From: Helicobacter sp. 13S00401-1
Lineage (GTDB): Bacteria > Campylobacterota > Campylobacteria > Campylobacterales > Helicobacteraceae
Reading direction: 5' to 3'
Length of the DNA: 64,000 nucleotides
Assembly: GCF_002272925.1 (NCBI RefSeq)
Contig: NZ_MLAR01000004.1
Span: 93,969 to 157,968, forward strand
In this document: positions 1-8,653 of the stretch, one piece after another
How positions within the stretch are numbered: position 1 is the first letter of the stretch
Layout: each line of letters begins with the position of its first letter
Notes under the pieces: model-generated
Told to the model about the DNA's origin: nothing
Seen by the model: only the letters and a program-made list of their open reading frames with translations
Database searches by the model: none
Program-made: the position numbers and the translations under genes

Positions 1-1491
1 GGCAGTAGGGAGGATAGTGGCTGCAGAGTTAGCTCTTCTTGCGGCTTCTTCAGCTGCTGCTTGTGCACTAGACTTGTTAGCAGCACCTGCAGCTATGGCA
101 GATAGTGCATCTTTTGCATCTTGTAGCTCTTTGCTTAGTTTGTCTAAGTTAGTTTTAGTGGTTGCTACCTTAGTTTTAGCATCATCAAGTGCTTTTTGAG
201 CTGCTTCTTTGTTGCCTTTAGCTTCATTAAAGCTTTGTTGCGCTGCTTGAAGTTGCCCTTGTGCTATTTGAAGTTGAGTTTGGGCTGTGGCTAACTGGCC
301 ATTTTGTAAGTTTGTAGCTTGAGTAGTTAAAGACTGTATTTGAGAGTTATTAGAAGCGATATCTTGCTGGGCCTTAGCTATAGCGTCATTTGCAGCCTTT
401 TGTGCGCTATCCCATTTATTATATGCAGCCAATTGTTGAGCTGCTTGTTGTTTTATATTCTCTAGATTTTGTTGTGCAGCGATTGCTGCTTTAGTAGCAG
501 CTTCGAAGTGTGGTCCAGAAGGGTTAGTAGAGCAGTTAGCAGTACAAGCATTTCCAAGTGCTTGCCAAGCATCACTATTTTGTTGAGTTGCTATGCGGAT
601 CTGATTATTAGAAATTGAGACAGTAGGTGCTGCTCCAAGACTACTAAGAATCCCTTTTTGTTGAGCTATAGTTGCATTATCATTATTAATAGCTGCTTTT
701 GCAGTGTTGATATTTTGATTTAAAGTAGCTAGTTGAGATTGATAGTTGCTAACTGTATTTTGCACTGCTTGCACACTTGCTGTTTGAGTTTGATTAGTTT
801 GATTAGCTAGGGTAAAGGCAGTGTTTGCTGTGGTAAAGCTGCTAGTAGCTGTAGTTTGTGCTCCTAGTGCGTTGTTATAATCAGTATTTGTTTTAGAGAG
901 TAGATTTGCTAGACTATTTACTTGTGCTGTAGCTCCAGCTACACTAGTAGCTCCACTTAAAGTACCGCCATTTCCACTATTACTAAAGTTGCCACTACCA
1001 CTATTAACATTATCATGAGTTCTTATAGCAAGTCCAGCTCCTAGTATATAACCTAGTTTTACATAGCCAGTAGCTCCAACTTTAAAGGCTTGTATAAAAT
1101 CTAAGTTTATAAAGTATTGCGGGTTAAAACTTGAACTTGCGCCTAGAGAGTTAGCTCCTACTCCTATAGTTGCTTGCAAACCCAAAGTGCTAGCTTTTCC
1201 TGTAGTAAAGATTCCAGTACCTAGTTTTAACTTAGCGTCTACTCCTGCATTAGGCGCACTTAAAGTAAAGCCACCATTTGTAGTTTGTGCACTTAGTCCT
1301 GTACCTACTCCAGCTCCTAATAAAAACTTAACTCCACTTATGTCATTATTAGCTTCTGATCTTATTTCACTATGTCTTAATCTTTTATGCCCTTCTGCAG
1401 CTACTGCCATAGAACTAAAACTAGCTATTAATGTGGTAGCTAGGATGATTTTGCTAGCTTTTTTATAAGCTTGTTTAGTAACCTTCTTCAT
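1..1491 (-). CDS. Adhesin-like outer-membrane protein, 5' part (runs off left edge)
   Basis: The minus-strand frame from ATG 1491 stays open for 497 codons to the window edge, so the C-terminus is missing. AAGGAT lies about 8 nt upstream of the ATG. The product starts with a basic signal peptide (MKKVTKQAYKKASKIILA...) with likely cleavage after SSMAVA. A Gly-rich, beta-strand-like part follows (about residues 50-180), then a long Ala/Gln/Asn-rich, probably helical coiled-coil region. A close Cys pair (ACTANC) lies in the middle. Helical ectodomains with small Cys loops are typical of Helicobacter Hop-type adhesins such as BabA and SabA, so I infer a surface adhesin or porin family member. 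The beta-barrel end is not visible, so a secreted coiled-coil protein remains possible. The plus-strand reading frames inside it are shadows. Confidence 0.75.
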   Translation of the reverse strand, partial: MKKVTKQAYKKASKIILATTLIASFSSMAVAAEGHKRLRHSEIRSEANNDISGVKFLLGAGVGTGLSAQTTNGGFTLSAPNAGVDAKLKLGTGIFTTGKASTLGLQATIGVGANSLGASSSFNPQYFINLDFIQAFKVGATGYVKLGYILGAGLAIRTHDNVNSGSGNFSNSGNGGTLSGATSVAGATAQVNSLANLLSKTNTDYNNALGAQTTATSSFTTANTAFTLANQTNQTQTASVQAVQNTVSNYQSQLATLNQNINTAKAAINNDNATIAQQKGILSSLGAAPTVSISNNQIRIATQQNSDAWQALGNACTANCSTNPSGPHFEAATKAAIAAQQNLENIKQQAAQQLAAYNKWDSAQKAANDAIAKAQQDIASNNSQIQSLTTQATNLQNGQLATAQTQLQIAQGQLQAAQQSFNEAKGNKEAAQKALDDAKTKVATTKTNLDKLSKELQDAKDALSAIAAGAANKSSAQAAAEEAARRANSAATILPTA

Positions 1492-1548
1492 GTCTGTATC
1501 CTTTTACTTTCTTTGACTTAACACACTAATTACTAGTGAATGGGAAAA

Positions 1549-1554
1549 TTCTAG
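1549..1554 (-). promoter_or_regulatory. Candidate -10 box (TAGAAT) of the adhesin-like gene
   Basis: On the minus strand TAGAAT lies 58 nt before the ATG at 1491 and 3 nt after a 14-A run. It is followed by TTTCC, and the same TAGAATTTTCC string precedes the outer-membrane protein gene at 61812. Helicobacter promoters usually have a clear -10 and a poor -35, so this is a reasonable but unproven assignment. Confidence 0.45.
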
Positions 1555-1557
1555 TTG

Positions 1558-1571
1558 TTTTTTTTTTTTTT
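1558..1571. repeat. Homopolymer tract of 14 T (poly-A on the minus strand) in an OMP promoter
   Basis: Fourteen consecutive T residues sit 67-80 nt upstream of the minus-strand ATG at 1491, directly before the candidate -10 box. In H. pylori, poly-T/poly-A tracts in outer-membrane protein promoters (for example sabA) change length by slipped-strand mispairing and tune transcription. The tract is the longest mononucleotide run I noticed in the window. Confidence 0.85.
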
Positions 1572-1767
1572 GTATTAAAGGAAACTTAAAGTGAAAATTT
1601 TTGAAGAGAAAATTTATTAAATTCGACTAAAAATGAAATAATTATTTACTTTTATCTCTTTTTCTTAGAATCTATACAAAACTGATAACACTTTTTAATG
1701 CTTAAATAAGGGGATAAGAAAAGATGATCTTGACTTTTAAGAAAGGATGTTTTATAGAGGCAATTCT

Positions 1768-1975
1768 GATCTTTCTACACTATTGGCTAGATCTTTATTC
1801 CAACACTTTCTTTTTCGCATTATTTATTATTTATGTGTCTTTTTAATAAAAAAGGGGTTTACCCCCTTCTCACTCCTCCTAGCCCCGAAAAAATTTTTTT
1901 TCGGCAATCAGGGGGAGGGCCTTGGCTCAATTCCATTTCTAGCAAAGCGAAGCTTCCTTGAAAAATCGTGCGGTC
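1768..1975. repeat. Dispersed intergenic repeat, copy 1
   Basis: This non-coding stretch matches 38941-39270. Both copies begin with a CTTTACACTATT-like word, then share ATCTTTATTCCAACA, a long pyrimidine-rich part, TTTTTAATAAAAA, a GGGG/CCCC hairpin, a G-rich GGGAAGGG-like block, and finally TTCTAGCAAA(A/G)CGAAGCTTCC followed by TTGAAAA. Copy 1 also holds an A6T8 palindrome flanked by CCG/CGG at 1885-1904. Just beyond it, AAAAATCGTG and CACGATTTTT form an inverted repeat (about 1961-2006), with GTGCG-GT-CGCAC inside. A 79-codon frame spans the copy but is not conserved in copy 2, so I do not call a gene. Confidence 0.75.
1846..1868 (-). terminator. Hairpin with T-run inside repeat copy 1
   Basis: Read on the minus strand, AAGGGG-GTAAA-CCCCTT is a 6-bp stem followed at once by TTTT, the form of a Rho-independent terminator. 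It could stop minus-strand transcripts coming from ilvC, although that gene ends 700 nt away. The equivalent hairpin in repeat copy 2 has the same orientation and also lies downstream of a minus-strand gene. Confidence 0.5.
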
Positions 1976-1989
1976 GCACTGTCTAGCTT

Positions 1990-2512
1990 CCTTTTCTCAC
2001 GATTTTTGCACCACGAAACGGGCGAGAATGCCACAGGCCTTAAAAAATTATGATTATTGAAAAACTTCATTGTACGTAGATAGATGCATGCTAAAAAAGA
2101 TCCTTGCCAAAGTTATAAAACTTCTTTTTACTAGTCTTTAGATGATGTTTTTTTAATCTTTAAAGGGTGGGGTAAGTAGTTTTAGGATTTAAAGTTCATA
2201 GTTCATTACTTATTTCGTCATAGCTTTATAGAATCTAGATTCCATATTACTTGCTTAGATTACTAAAATGCTTTTTTAAAAGTAGATTCTATGTCTACAA
2301 AATAAAGGGCTTTGAAAGAAGGTTTGTGTTAGTTAAAAGTTTTCTTATGTCTCAAAGGTAGATATATCAAAGAAGATGCAAGGCAACTAAATTAATAGAT
2401 GGATTTGCAAGTATATAAATATTTATAATTTAGCGATATTTATTAAGGTGTGTTTATCCTTACTAGTTGCTATTAAGAACACATAACAGCTAGCAGGGAG
2501 AAGAAAAGGCTG
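1990..2512. other. Non-coding stretch with copies of the TAGAWTCTA word
   Basis: I see no credible gene or structured RNA here. The stretch contains a perfect 12-bp palindrome, GAATCTAGATTC (2231-2242), made of two abutting inverted copies of the AGATTC word, and a further TAGATTCTA at 2283-2291. The base composition is AT-rich and resembles the other intergenic regions. Confidence 0.5.
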
Positions 2513-2547
2513 TATCTTTAAGCTTGCTTAAAGCAAGTTTAAAGATA
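2513..2547 (-). terminator. Strong hairpin downstream of ilvC
   Basis: The two 16-nt arms TATCTTTAAGCTTGCT and AGCAAGTTTAAAGATA pair with a single G-T wobble around a TAA loop. The hairpin lies 29 nt after the ilvC stop. The minus-strand sequence beyond it is only moderately T-rich, so termination or 3'-end protection of the ilvC mRNA is likely but not certain. Confidence 0.6.
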
Positions 2548-2576
2548 GATAATCAAAATGCAAATAACTAAAAGAA

Positions 2577-3623
<1,047 letters not shown>

Positions 3624-3626
3624 TTA

Positions 3627-3632
3627 TATTAT
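3627..3632 (-). promoter_or_regulatory. Candidate -10 box of ilvC
   Basis: On the minus strand TATAAT occurs at 3632-3627, giving a start near 3620 and a leader of about 25 nt before the ilvC ATG. It overlaps the plus-strand TATAAT of ppc because the shared sequence ATTATAAT is partly self-complementary. Confidence 0.55.
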
Positions 3633-3635
3633 AAT
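3630..3635 (+). promoter_or_regulatory. Candidate -10 box of ppc
   Basis: A perfect TATAAT sits 31 nt before the ppc ATG and would start transcription near 3641-3643, leaving a leader of about 24 nt that contains AGAGGT as ribosome-binding site. It shares bases with the opposing ilvC -10 box. Confidence 0.6.
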
Positions 3636-3665
3636 GAAGTTTCATGTGAAAATTAGAGGTAAACA

Positions 3666-6395
3666 ATGCAAAAATATAATGATTTAAATGCATTATTGCT
3701 AGATGCTATAGAGATGTCAAACACCAAGCTTAGGGCGCAGTTTGAAGCTTTTAGCAAGGCTTTAAGCTTGCATAAAAATGATTCCTTAGAGTTACAAGAT
3801 ACTATAGCAAGTATAAGTAATGGCGATGATATGCTAGCTATCATCAAAGCTTTTTCTTTGCAAAATATACTTTTAAATACCTATGAAGAACTCAAGTTTT
3901 CAAAAGAAGACTGTATATCATCTTTTAAAGAAGTTTATGCGGGGTTAGAAAAAGATGGATTCCAAAAAAGTCACTGTGATAAGTTGCTAGAAAAGATTAA
4001 GTTTTATCCAGTTTTTACAGCCCACCCTACAGAATCTAGAAGGAGAACTTTTCTAGAAGCCCACCAAGAGATAAGTAAAGAGCTAGCAAATATAGAAGAG
4101 TATAAGCTTTTAGATAGCCCTAAGGCAAAAGAACTTTTAGAAAAAAGCTATAGAAATATTAAATATAGACTGCACCTACTTTGGAAAACCCACCTTGTAA
4201 GAAGTGAAAAACTTGAAGTGCTTTTTGAACTTGATAACCTCTTATATATAGTAGAAAGTAGTATCTTACCTTCAGCTTTGAAGGCTTTAAATGAAGTCTC
4301 TAACATACTTGAAGGGCAGCTTAGCTCTTCGCCTATAAAACTAGGAAGTTGGATAGGTGGAGATAGGGATGGGAATCCAACTGTGACTAATGAGCTTTTT
4401 ACTAAAGTTATGAAAACCCAACATGAGCTAATAATCAACATCTATATAAAAGAGATAAACAAACTTATACGCGAGCTTTCTATATCAGTTGACTTTTGTA
4501 AGCCTAGTAAGGAGCTTTTAAAGTCTTTGCAAAAAGAAAGAGGCTATCTTGATACAGATTCTTTAAAGCTTTTTGATAGAGAGCCTTTTCGCGCTAAGCT
4601 TAGTCTTATAAAATTAAAGCTTAGAAATCACCTCTTAAAAGTTAATGTCCCTAACACTATAGACTTTACTTATGAAACTCCTAAAGAACTACTAGAGGAT
4701 ATAGACTTGCTTATAAACTCTCTTGATGACTTGGCTAATATGAGACTTAAAAGCTTTAGGAATCTAGTCTTACTTGGAGGATTCCACTTACTGGAGTTAG
4801 ACTTTAGAGAGCATAGAGACTTATATATGGAAGCAGTAAGTGAGGTCTTTTGTATGCAAGGCTTTGCAGATAGTGACTTTTTAAACTTAAATGAAGCTAA
4901 GCGTCAAGAAGTTCTAAACATAGCTTTAAGAAAGCCTCCGGTTAATTTAAATATGATTTTATGGGAAGTAAGTCAGCCTACAAGACGCGTTTTGAATGCC
5001 TTCTTAAGGATAAGCTGGGCTAAACAAACTATAGGGAAGAATGTACTTAAATCAGTCATCATCTCCATGACTAAAGAGCCTAGTGACATGCTAGCTGTGC
5101 TTTGGCTAGCTTATGCAAGTGGGCTTTGGGAGAGAGGTAAAGTAAGGCATAGTGAAGATGGCGATGTGACTATAAAAAAAGGTAAGGCTAAGATTCATAT
5201 AACTCCTCTTTTTGAAACTATAGATGACTTAGAGAGGGCACAAGATATCTTAGAAGTACTTTCTCAAAACCACCATTATGGTCAGTATCTAAAAGACTGT
5301 GATATGCAACAAGAGATAATGATAGGCTACTCAGATTCAAGTAAAGATGGCGGAATCTTTACTTCAAACTTTTCTTTAAATAAAGCTATTTATGATCTAA
5401 TGAAGCTTGAAAGTAGGCTTGGAGTTAGATTCTTACTCTTCCATGGTAAAGGTGGGAGCATAAGTAGGGGAGGCGGGCAGTTAGAAAGTGCATTAATGGC
5501 TTTTCCAACTGGCAGTGTAGGAACTACTTTAAAGACTACTGAACAAGGAGAGGTTATAAGCTCAAAGTATCTAAATGAAAACATAGCCTATAACAACTTT
5601 GAATCTACTCTTTCAACCTTGCTAAAAAAAGTAGTTATAGATAACTACTGTAAAAGCGAGCATGAAAGAGATTCTATAAGTAGTATGAAGTCTTACTGTA
5701 GCGTTGATCCTTATATGGTAAGGCTTGAAGAGCTTTCTCGCATGTCTTATCTAGCTTATAGGAATCTAGTTTATGATACTGATGGTTTTGTAGAGTACTT
5801 TAATAGTGCAACACCTATAGAGTTTATACAAAAGCTTAATCTTGGATCACGCCCTTCAAAGCGCAAAAACTCTAAAAGCATAGAAGACTTGCGTGCCATC
5901 CCTTGGGTGTTTGCCTGGACGCAAAATCGCTGCATCATCCCTGCGTGGTATGGACTAGGTACAGCTTTAAATGGACTAAATGATAAAGCATTATTACAAG
6001 AGTGCTATGAAAACTCTATCTTTTTTAAAACCACCATTGATAATATCGCTCAAGGCTTTTTAAAAGTAGATATGGATATAGCTAAGCTTTATAATGACTT
6101 TGTAAGTGATATAGGTGCAAAAACTGTCATTTGGAACAAGATAAGTGAAGAGTACACTAAGACTAAAGAGTGGCTTTTATGTGTTAGAAATGAGTCTGAG
6201 TTACTAGAAAAGCAAGCTGATCTTCGTGAGACTATACTAATGAGGATGCCTAATCTAAGAGCACTTAACTTGCTTCAGATAGAACTTATAAAACGCTATA
6301 AGTCTGCTAAGTATGAAAGCCTAAAAACTAGCCTTATAGAACAAATCCATAGCACCATAGTTGGCATAGCCCAAGGCGTGAGAAATACTGGTTAA
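3666..6395 (+). CDS. ppc: Phosphoenolpyruvate carboxylase
   Basis: Full-length bacterial PEP carboxylase (909 residues), which adds bicarbonate to PEP to make oxaloacetate and so refills the TCA cycle. Signatures in order are FTAHPTESRRRTF with the catalytic His at residue 120, GSWIGGDRDGNP, GYSDSSKDGG (about 553-562), FHGKGGSISRGGG (about 591), EQGEVISSKY, RAIPWVFAWTQ, and the conserved C-terminal RNTG needed at the active site. A perfect -10 box and AGAGGT precede the ATG. H. pylori lacks this enzyme as far as I know, so its presence points to a metabolically broader relative. No frameshift or missing motif is seen. Confidence 0.98.
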   Translation: MQKYNDLNALLLDAIEMSNTKLRAQFEAFSKALSLHKNDSLELQDTIASISNGDDMLAIIKAFSLQNILLNTYEELKFSKEDCISSFKEVYAGLEKDGFQKSHCDKLLEKIKFYPVFTAHPTESRRRTFLEAHQEISKELANIEEYKLLDSPKAKELLEKSYRNIKYRLHLLWKTHLVRSEKLEVLFELDNLLYIVESSILPSALKALNEVSNILEGQLSSSPIKLGSWIGGDRDGNPTVTNELFTKVMKTQHELIINIYIKEINKLIRELSISVDFCKPSKELLKSLQKERGYLDTDSLKLFDREPFRAKLSLIKLKLRNHLLKVNVPNTIDFTYETPKELLEDIDLLINSLDDLANMRLKSFRNLVLLGGFHLLELDFREHRDLYMEAVSEVFCMQGFADSDFLNLNEAKRQEVLNIALRKPPVNLNMILWEVSQPTRRVLNAFLRISWAKQTIGKNVLKSVIISMTKEPSDMLAVLWLAYASGLWERGKVRHSEDGDVTIKKGKAKIHITPLFETIDDLERAQDILEVLSQNHHYGQYLKDCDMQQEIMIGYSDSSKDGGIFTSNFSLNKAIYDLMKLESRLGVRFLLFHGKGGSISRGGGQLESALMAFPTGSVGTTLKTTEQGEVISSKYLNENIAYNNFESTLSTLLKKVVIDNYCKSEHERDSISSMKSYCSVDPYMVRLEELSRMSYLAYRNLVYDTDGFVEYFNSATPIEFIQKLNLGSRPSKRKNSKSIEDLRAIPWVFAWTQNRCIIPAWYGLGTALNGLNDKALLQECYENSIFFKTTIDNIAQGFLKVDMDIAKLYNDFVSDIGAKTVIWNKISEEYTKTKEWLLCVRNESELLEKQADLRETILMRMPNLRALNLLQIELIKRYKSAKYESLKTSLIEQIHSTIVGIAQGVRNTG

Positions 6396-6473
6396 CTTTA
6401 AATATACATAAGTGTTTTTATGCAGCATAATGTATGATAAAGTTACGTCTAGATTTAAAAAAAGGCGACACAC

Positions 6474-6911
6474 ATGCAAAAATCCGAGACAATAGGCTTC
6501 TTTGTAGACCTTCCCATGGTGTTTTCAGTTGTAAGTTTAAAAGATCTAATAAAGGCTGCTAATAGCTACTATAACACTAATATAGTAGCCCCAACCCAAG
6601 GTAGTTTTGTAGAAAAACTAACTTCAAGTGGTGATGAAAAAGATGAGCTTAAACCTTTATATCTTTATGAAATCATAGTTAAACGATCTACTAGCATGGC
6701 AAATATAGGCCTTAGTGAAAGCAAGATAGTAAGAGTAGGAGAGTATAAAAGTATATATGAAGTTTTAAATAGTGCTAAAACTACTACTATCTTTCAAGAT
6801 GTAAAAGAAGCAGATATATTTTTAAATGCCATGTTAAAGTTTGATAAAGATTTGCTTGAAGCTAGGGCTTTTGTAGTAGTGCCTAGTGAGATAGAAGGAA
6901 TCTTAGAGTAG
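6474..6911 (+). CDS. Conserved-looking hypothetical protein (145 aa)
   Basis: I do not recognise this protein. It is a soluble 145-residue product without signal peptide or membrane segment, rich in Lys, Glu and Ser, with alternating predicted strands and helices (YLYEIIVKRS, SIYEVLNSAKTT, ADIFLNAMLKFDKDLLEARAFVVVP). It sits alone between ppc and the SRP RNA. A weak ribosome-binding site (AAAAGGCGAC) precedes the ATG, and TATGAT near 6433 could be its -10 box. Codon use matches its neighbours, so it looks native and real, but no function can be assigned. Confidence 0.7.
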   Translation: MQKSETIGFFVDLPMVFSVVSLKDLIKAANSYYNTNIVAPTQGSFVEKLTSSGDEKDELKPLYLYEIIVKRSTSMANIGLSESKIVRVGEYKSIYEVLNSAKTTTIFQDVKEADIFLNAMLKFDKDLLEARAFVVVPSEIEGILE

Positions 6912-7009
6912 CTTTTTAAGATTTTCAAAGTTTATTATAGAAGGATTTTTGTTTTTTGTAAGAAGAAAGGCTTTATTAGACATGTTTTACAAAAGCAAAA
7001 TATTTTGGT

Positions 7010-7015
7010 TATAAT
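7010..7015 (+). promoter_or_regulatory. -10 box of the SRP RNA gene
   Basis: A perfect TATAAT lies about 8 nt before the 5' end of the predicted SRP RNA helix, the spacing expected when the mature 5' end is at or close to the transcription start. Confidence 0.75.
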
Positions 7016-7023
7016 TCTTCCAA

Positions 7024-7130
7024 CCTTCTTAATTAGCCCACTGCAATTGGGTGTATAAACAACGCTTCAGGGTAGGAATACAGCAGAGCATTTATATACT
7101 TGGTGTGCCATTGGTCTCTGATTAAGGGGG
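7024..7130 (+). ncRNA. ffs: Signal recognition particle RNA (4.5S type)
   Basis: This 107-nt element has the hallmark of bacterial small SRP RNA: TCAGG, a short stem GTA, a GGAA tetraloop at 7075-7078, TAC, then AGCAG. This is the Ffh-binding helix 8, equivalent to TCAGGTCCGGAAGGAAGCAG in E. coli. The ends pair over about 13 bp (CCTTCTTAATTAG with CTGATTAAGGGGG, allowing G-U pairs), closing one long hairpin. A perfect TATAAT precedes it, and TTTTT at 7132-7136 directly follows the closing helix as the terminator. With Ffh the RNA targets nascent membrane proteins. The holA reading frame is open back to a GTG-independent start at 7100 inside this RNA, but that extension is not coding. Confidence 0.9.
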
Positions 7131-7159
7131 CTTTTTACTACTTACTAACAAGACAAATC

Positions 7160-8140
7160 ATGTATAAGCAAGATTTAGATAAATACCTCCAAACAAAGAT
7201 TCCAAAAGCTATATTTTTATACGGTGAGAGTGAGTTCTACCTAAGCTACTACGCAGAGTTAATAGCCTCAAAGATAGGTGGGGAAGTAAATAGAATCTAT
7301 TTTGAAGATAAGGATAATGACGCCTTAGGTCTACTTTCTAGTGCCTCACTTTTTGGTGGGAAAAATATAGTCTTAATAAAAACTTACAATACACTATCAG
7401 ATAAGGTCTTAAAACCAGCCTTATCTAGCATGGATGAGAACTCTTTTTTGATAGTTGAGTTTTATAAAAACCCTAGCATCTCACCTACTGAGTATTCTAA
7501 GCGATGCAAAAGCATGGCTAATAGTTTTAAGCTTCATCCTAACTGCTTAGAAGTTCGCTTTTTTACACCAACTTTTAATGAAGGCTTATATCTTTTAAAA
7601 GAGAGGGCAAAAAAACTAGGGCTTGAAGTACATCCTAATGCTTTGGAGTTTTTGCTAGAGGTGCAAAATAGCGATGTAGGTATAGCTTTAAATGAACTAG
7701 AAAAATTTACCGTTTATAAAAAAATCTCAAAAGAGCTAGTAGAAAAGCTAAGCTATGGCATAGCATCCCTTAATATAGACGCCTTGATAGATGCTCTTTT
7801 TGATGGGGAAAATATAGCTTTAATCTTAGAGAAACTAGAAGAAGAAGGTGTTGAAGAGATGGATTTATTAAGAGAAGTTCAAAGACACTTTTACATACTT
7901 TTTAAACTCTATGCTTACTCTAAATCTTTTGGAAGATTAGAGTATAAAGAAGCCTTAGGTTACACTCCACCACCAAAGATTGCTGAAAGTTTAAGTAGGA
8001 GGGCTTTAAAGTTAAAAGATGTGCAGTATGTTAATATCTTAGATACTTTAAACCTTTGGCGTATAAATGCAATGAAGGGGATAGCAAACTCTAAGCTTAT
8101 TAATTTATCAAATATTAAGTTTTGCATAGATAGAATGTGA
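7160..8140 (+). CDS. holA: DNA polymerase III delta subunit
   Basis: Clamp-loader delta subunit, which opens the beta sliding clamp. I start it at ATG 7160 (MYKQDLDKYLQTKIPKAI), giving 326 residues. The frame extends upstream to 7100, but those codons lie in the SRP RNA and its terminator. The N-terminal part has the family pattern KAIFLYGESEFYLSYY followed by FGGKNIVLIKTYNTLSDK, and the C-terminal part is all-helical (VEEMDLLREVQRHFYILFKLYAY). In H. pylori holA is likewise next to rpsF-ssb-rpsR, which supports the call. No clear ribosome-binding site precedes the chosen start. Confidence 0.85.
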   Translation: MYKQDLDKYLQTKIPKAIFLYGESEFYLSYYAELIASKIGGEVNRIYFEDKDNDALGLLSSASLFGGKNIVLIKTYNTLSDKVLKPALSSMDENSFLIVEFYKNPSISPTEYSKRCKSMANSFKLHPNCLEVRFFTPTFNEGLYLLKERAKKLGLEVHPNALEFLLEVQNSDVGIALNELEKFTVYKKISKELVEKLSYGIASLNIDALIDALFDGENIALILEKLEEEGVEEMDLLREVQRHFYILFKLYAYSKSFGRLEYKEALGYTPPPKIAESLSRRALKLKDVQYVNILDTLNLWRINAMKGIANSKLINLSNIKFCIDRM

Positions 8141-8199
8141 GCTTACATCCTTGACTTAGGCTTAAGTAAAAGCAGAAGTTAAAATCCAGAAGGAGCAAA

Positions 8200-8637
8200 A
8201 TGCGTCACTACGAGACTATGTTTATAGTAAAACCTACTTTAGTAGAAGAAGAACTTAAGGCAAAGATAGACTTTTTTAAAGAAGTCATCACAAAAAATGG
8301 CGGAGTTATAGAAACAACTCTTGATATGGGTGTTAGAACTCTAGCTTATGAGATAGAAAAAAACGTACGTGGTTACTACTATGTTATCTACTTTAAAGCT
8401 AAACCATCTTTAATAGCAGAGCTAGAAAGACTTTATAGGGTTAATGAAGATATTTTAAGATTTATAGTCATTAAGTATGAATCTAAAAAAGAGCAAAAAG
8501 CTTGGGCTTCATTAGTAGATAAGGCTAATAAAAAAGATACTAAAAAAAGAAGTGATAGAGTAGTTGGTGAAGAAGAAGTTAAGCTATCTGAACCAAAAAG
8601 CGAAGAAAGCCCAGCACAAAGCCAACCACAAGAATAA
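8200..8637 (+). CDS. rpsF: 30S ribosomal protein S6
   Basis: S6 of the small-subunit platform, which binds 16S rRNA together with S18. The 145 residues start [14 protein letters not shown], the classic S6 opening, followed by [28 protein letters not shown] and the core ending near residue 100. A charged Lys/Glu tail of about 45 residues follows. A good AAGGAG lies just before the ATG. It heads the rpsF-ssb-rpsR operon, with 16 nt to ssb. Confidence 0.97.
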   Translation: MRHYETMFIVKPTLVEEELKAKIDFFKEVITKNGGVIETTLDMGVRTLAYEIEKNVRGYYYVIYFKAKPSLIAELERLYRVNEDILRFIVIKYESKKEQKAWASLVDKANKKDTKKRSDRVVGEEEVKLSEPKSEESPAQSQPQE

Positions 8638-8653
8638 ATCTTAAAGGTCACAA

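Noticed and set aside
17..199. Plus-strand open frame with signal-peptide-like Ala/Leu-rich sequence
   Set aside because: It is the complement of the Ala-rich coiled-coil region of the minus-strand gene, whose frame is open from 1491 to the window edge; it has no ribosome-binding site.
1187..1468. 93-codon plus-strand open frame
   Set aside because: Antisense to the N-terminal part of the same minus-strand gene, including its signal peptide; no independent support.
1747..1986. 79-codon plus-strand frame across repeat copy 1
   Set aside because: The matching frame in repeat copy 2 is broken by stops and frameshifts, and hairpins fill the region, so it is treated as non-coding.
7100..7159. 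N-terminal extension of holA
   Set aside because: These codons lie in the SRP RNA and its terminator, and the family starts near MYKQDLDKYL.
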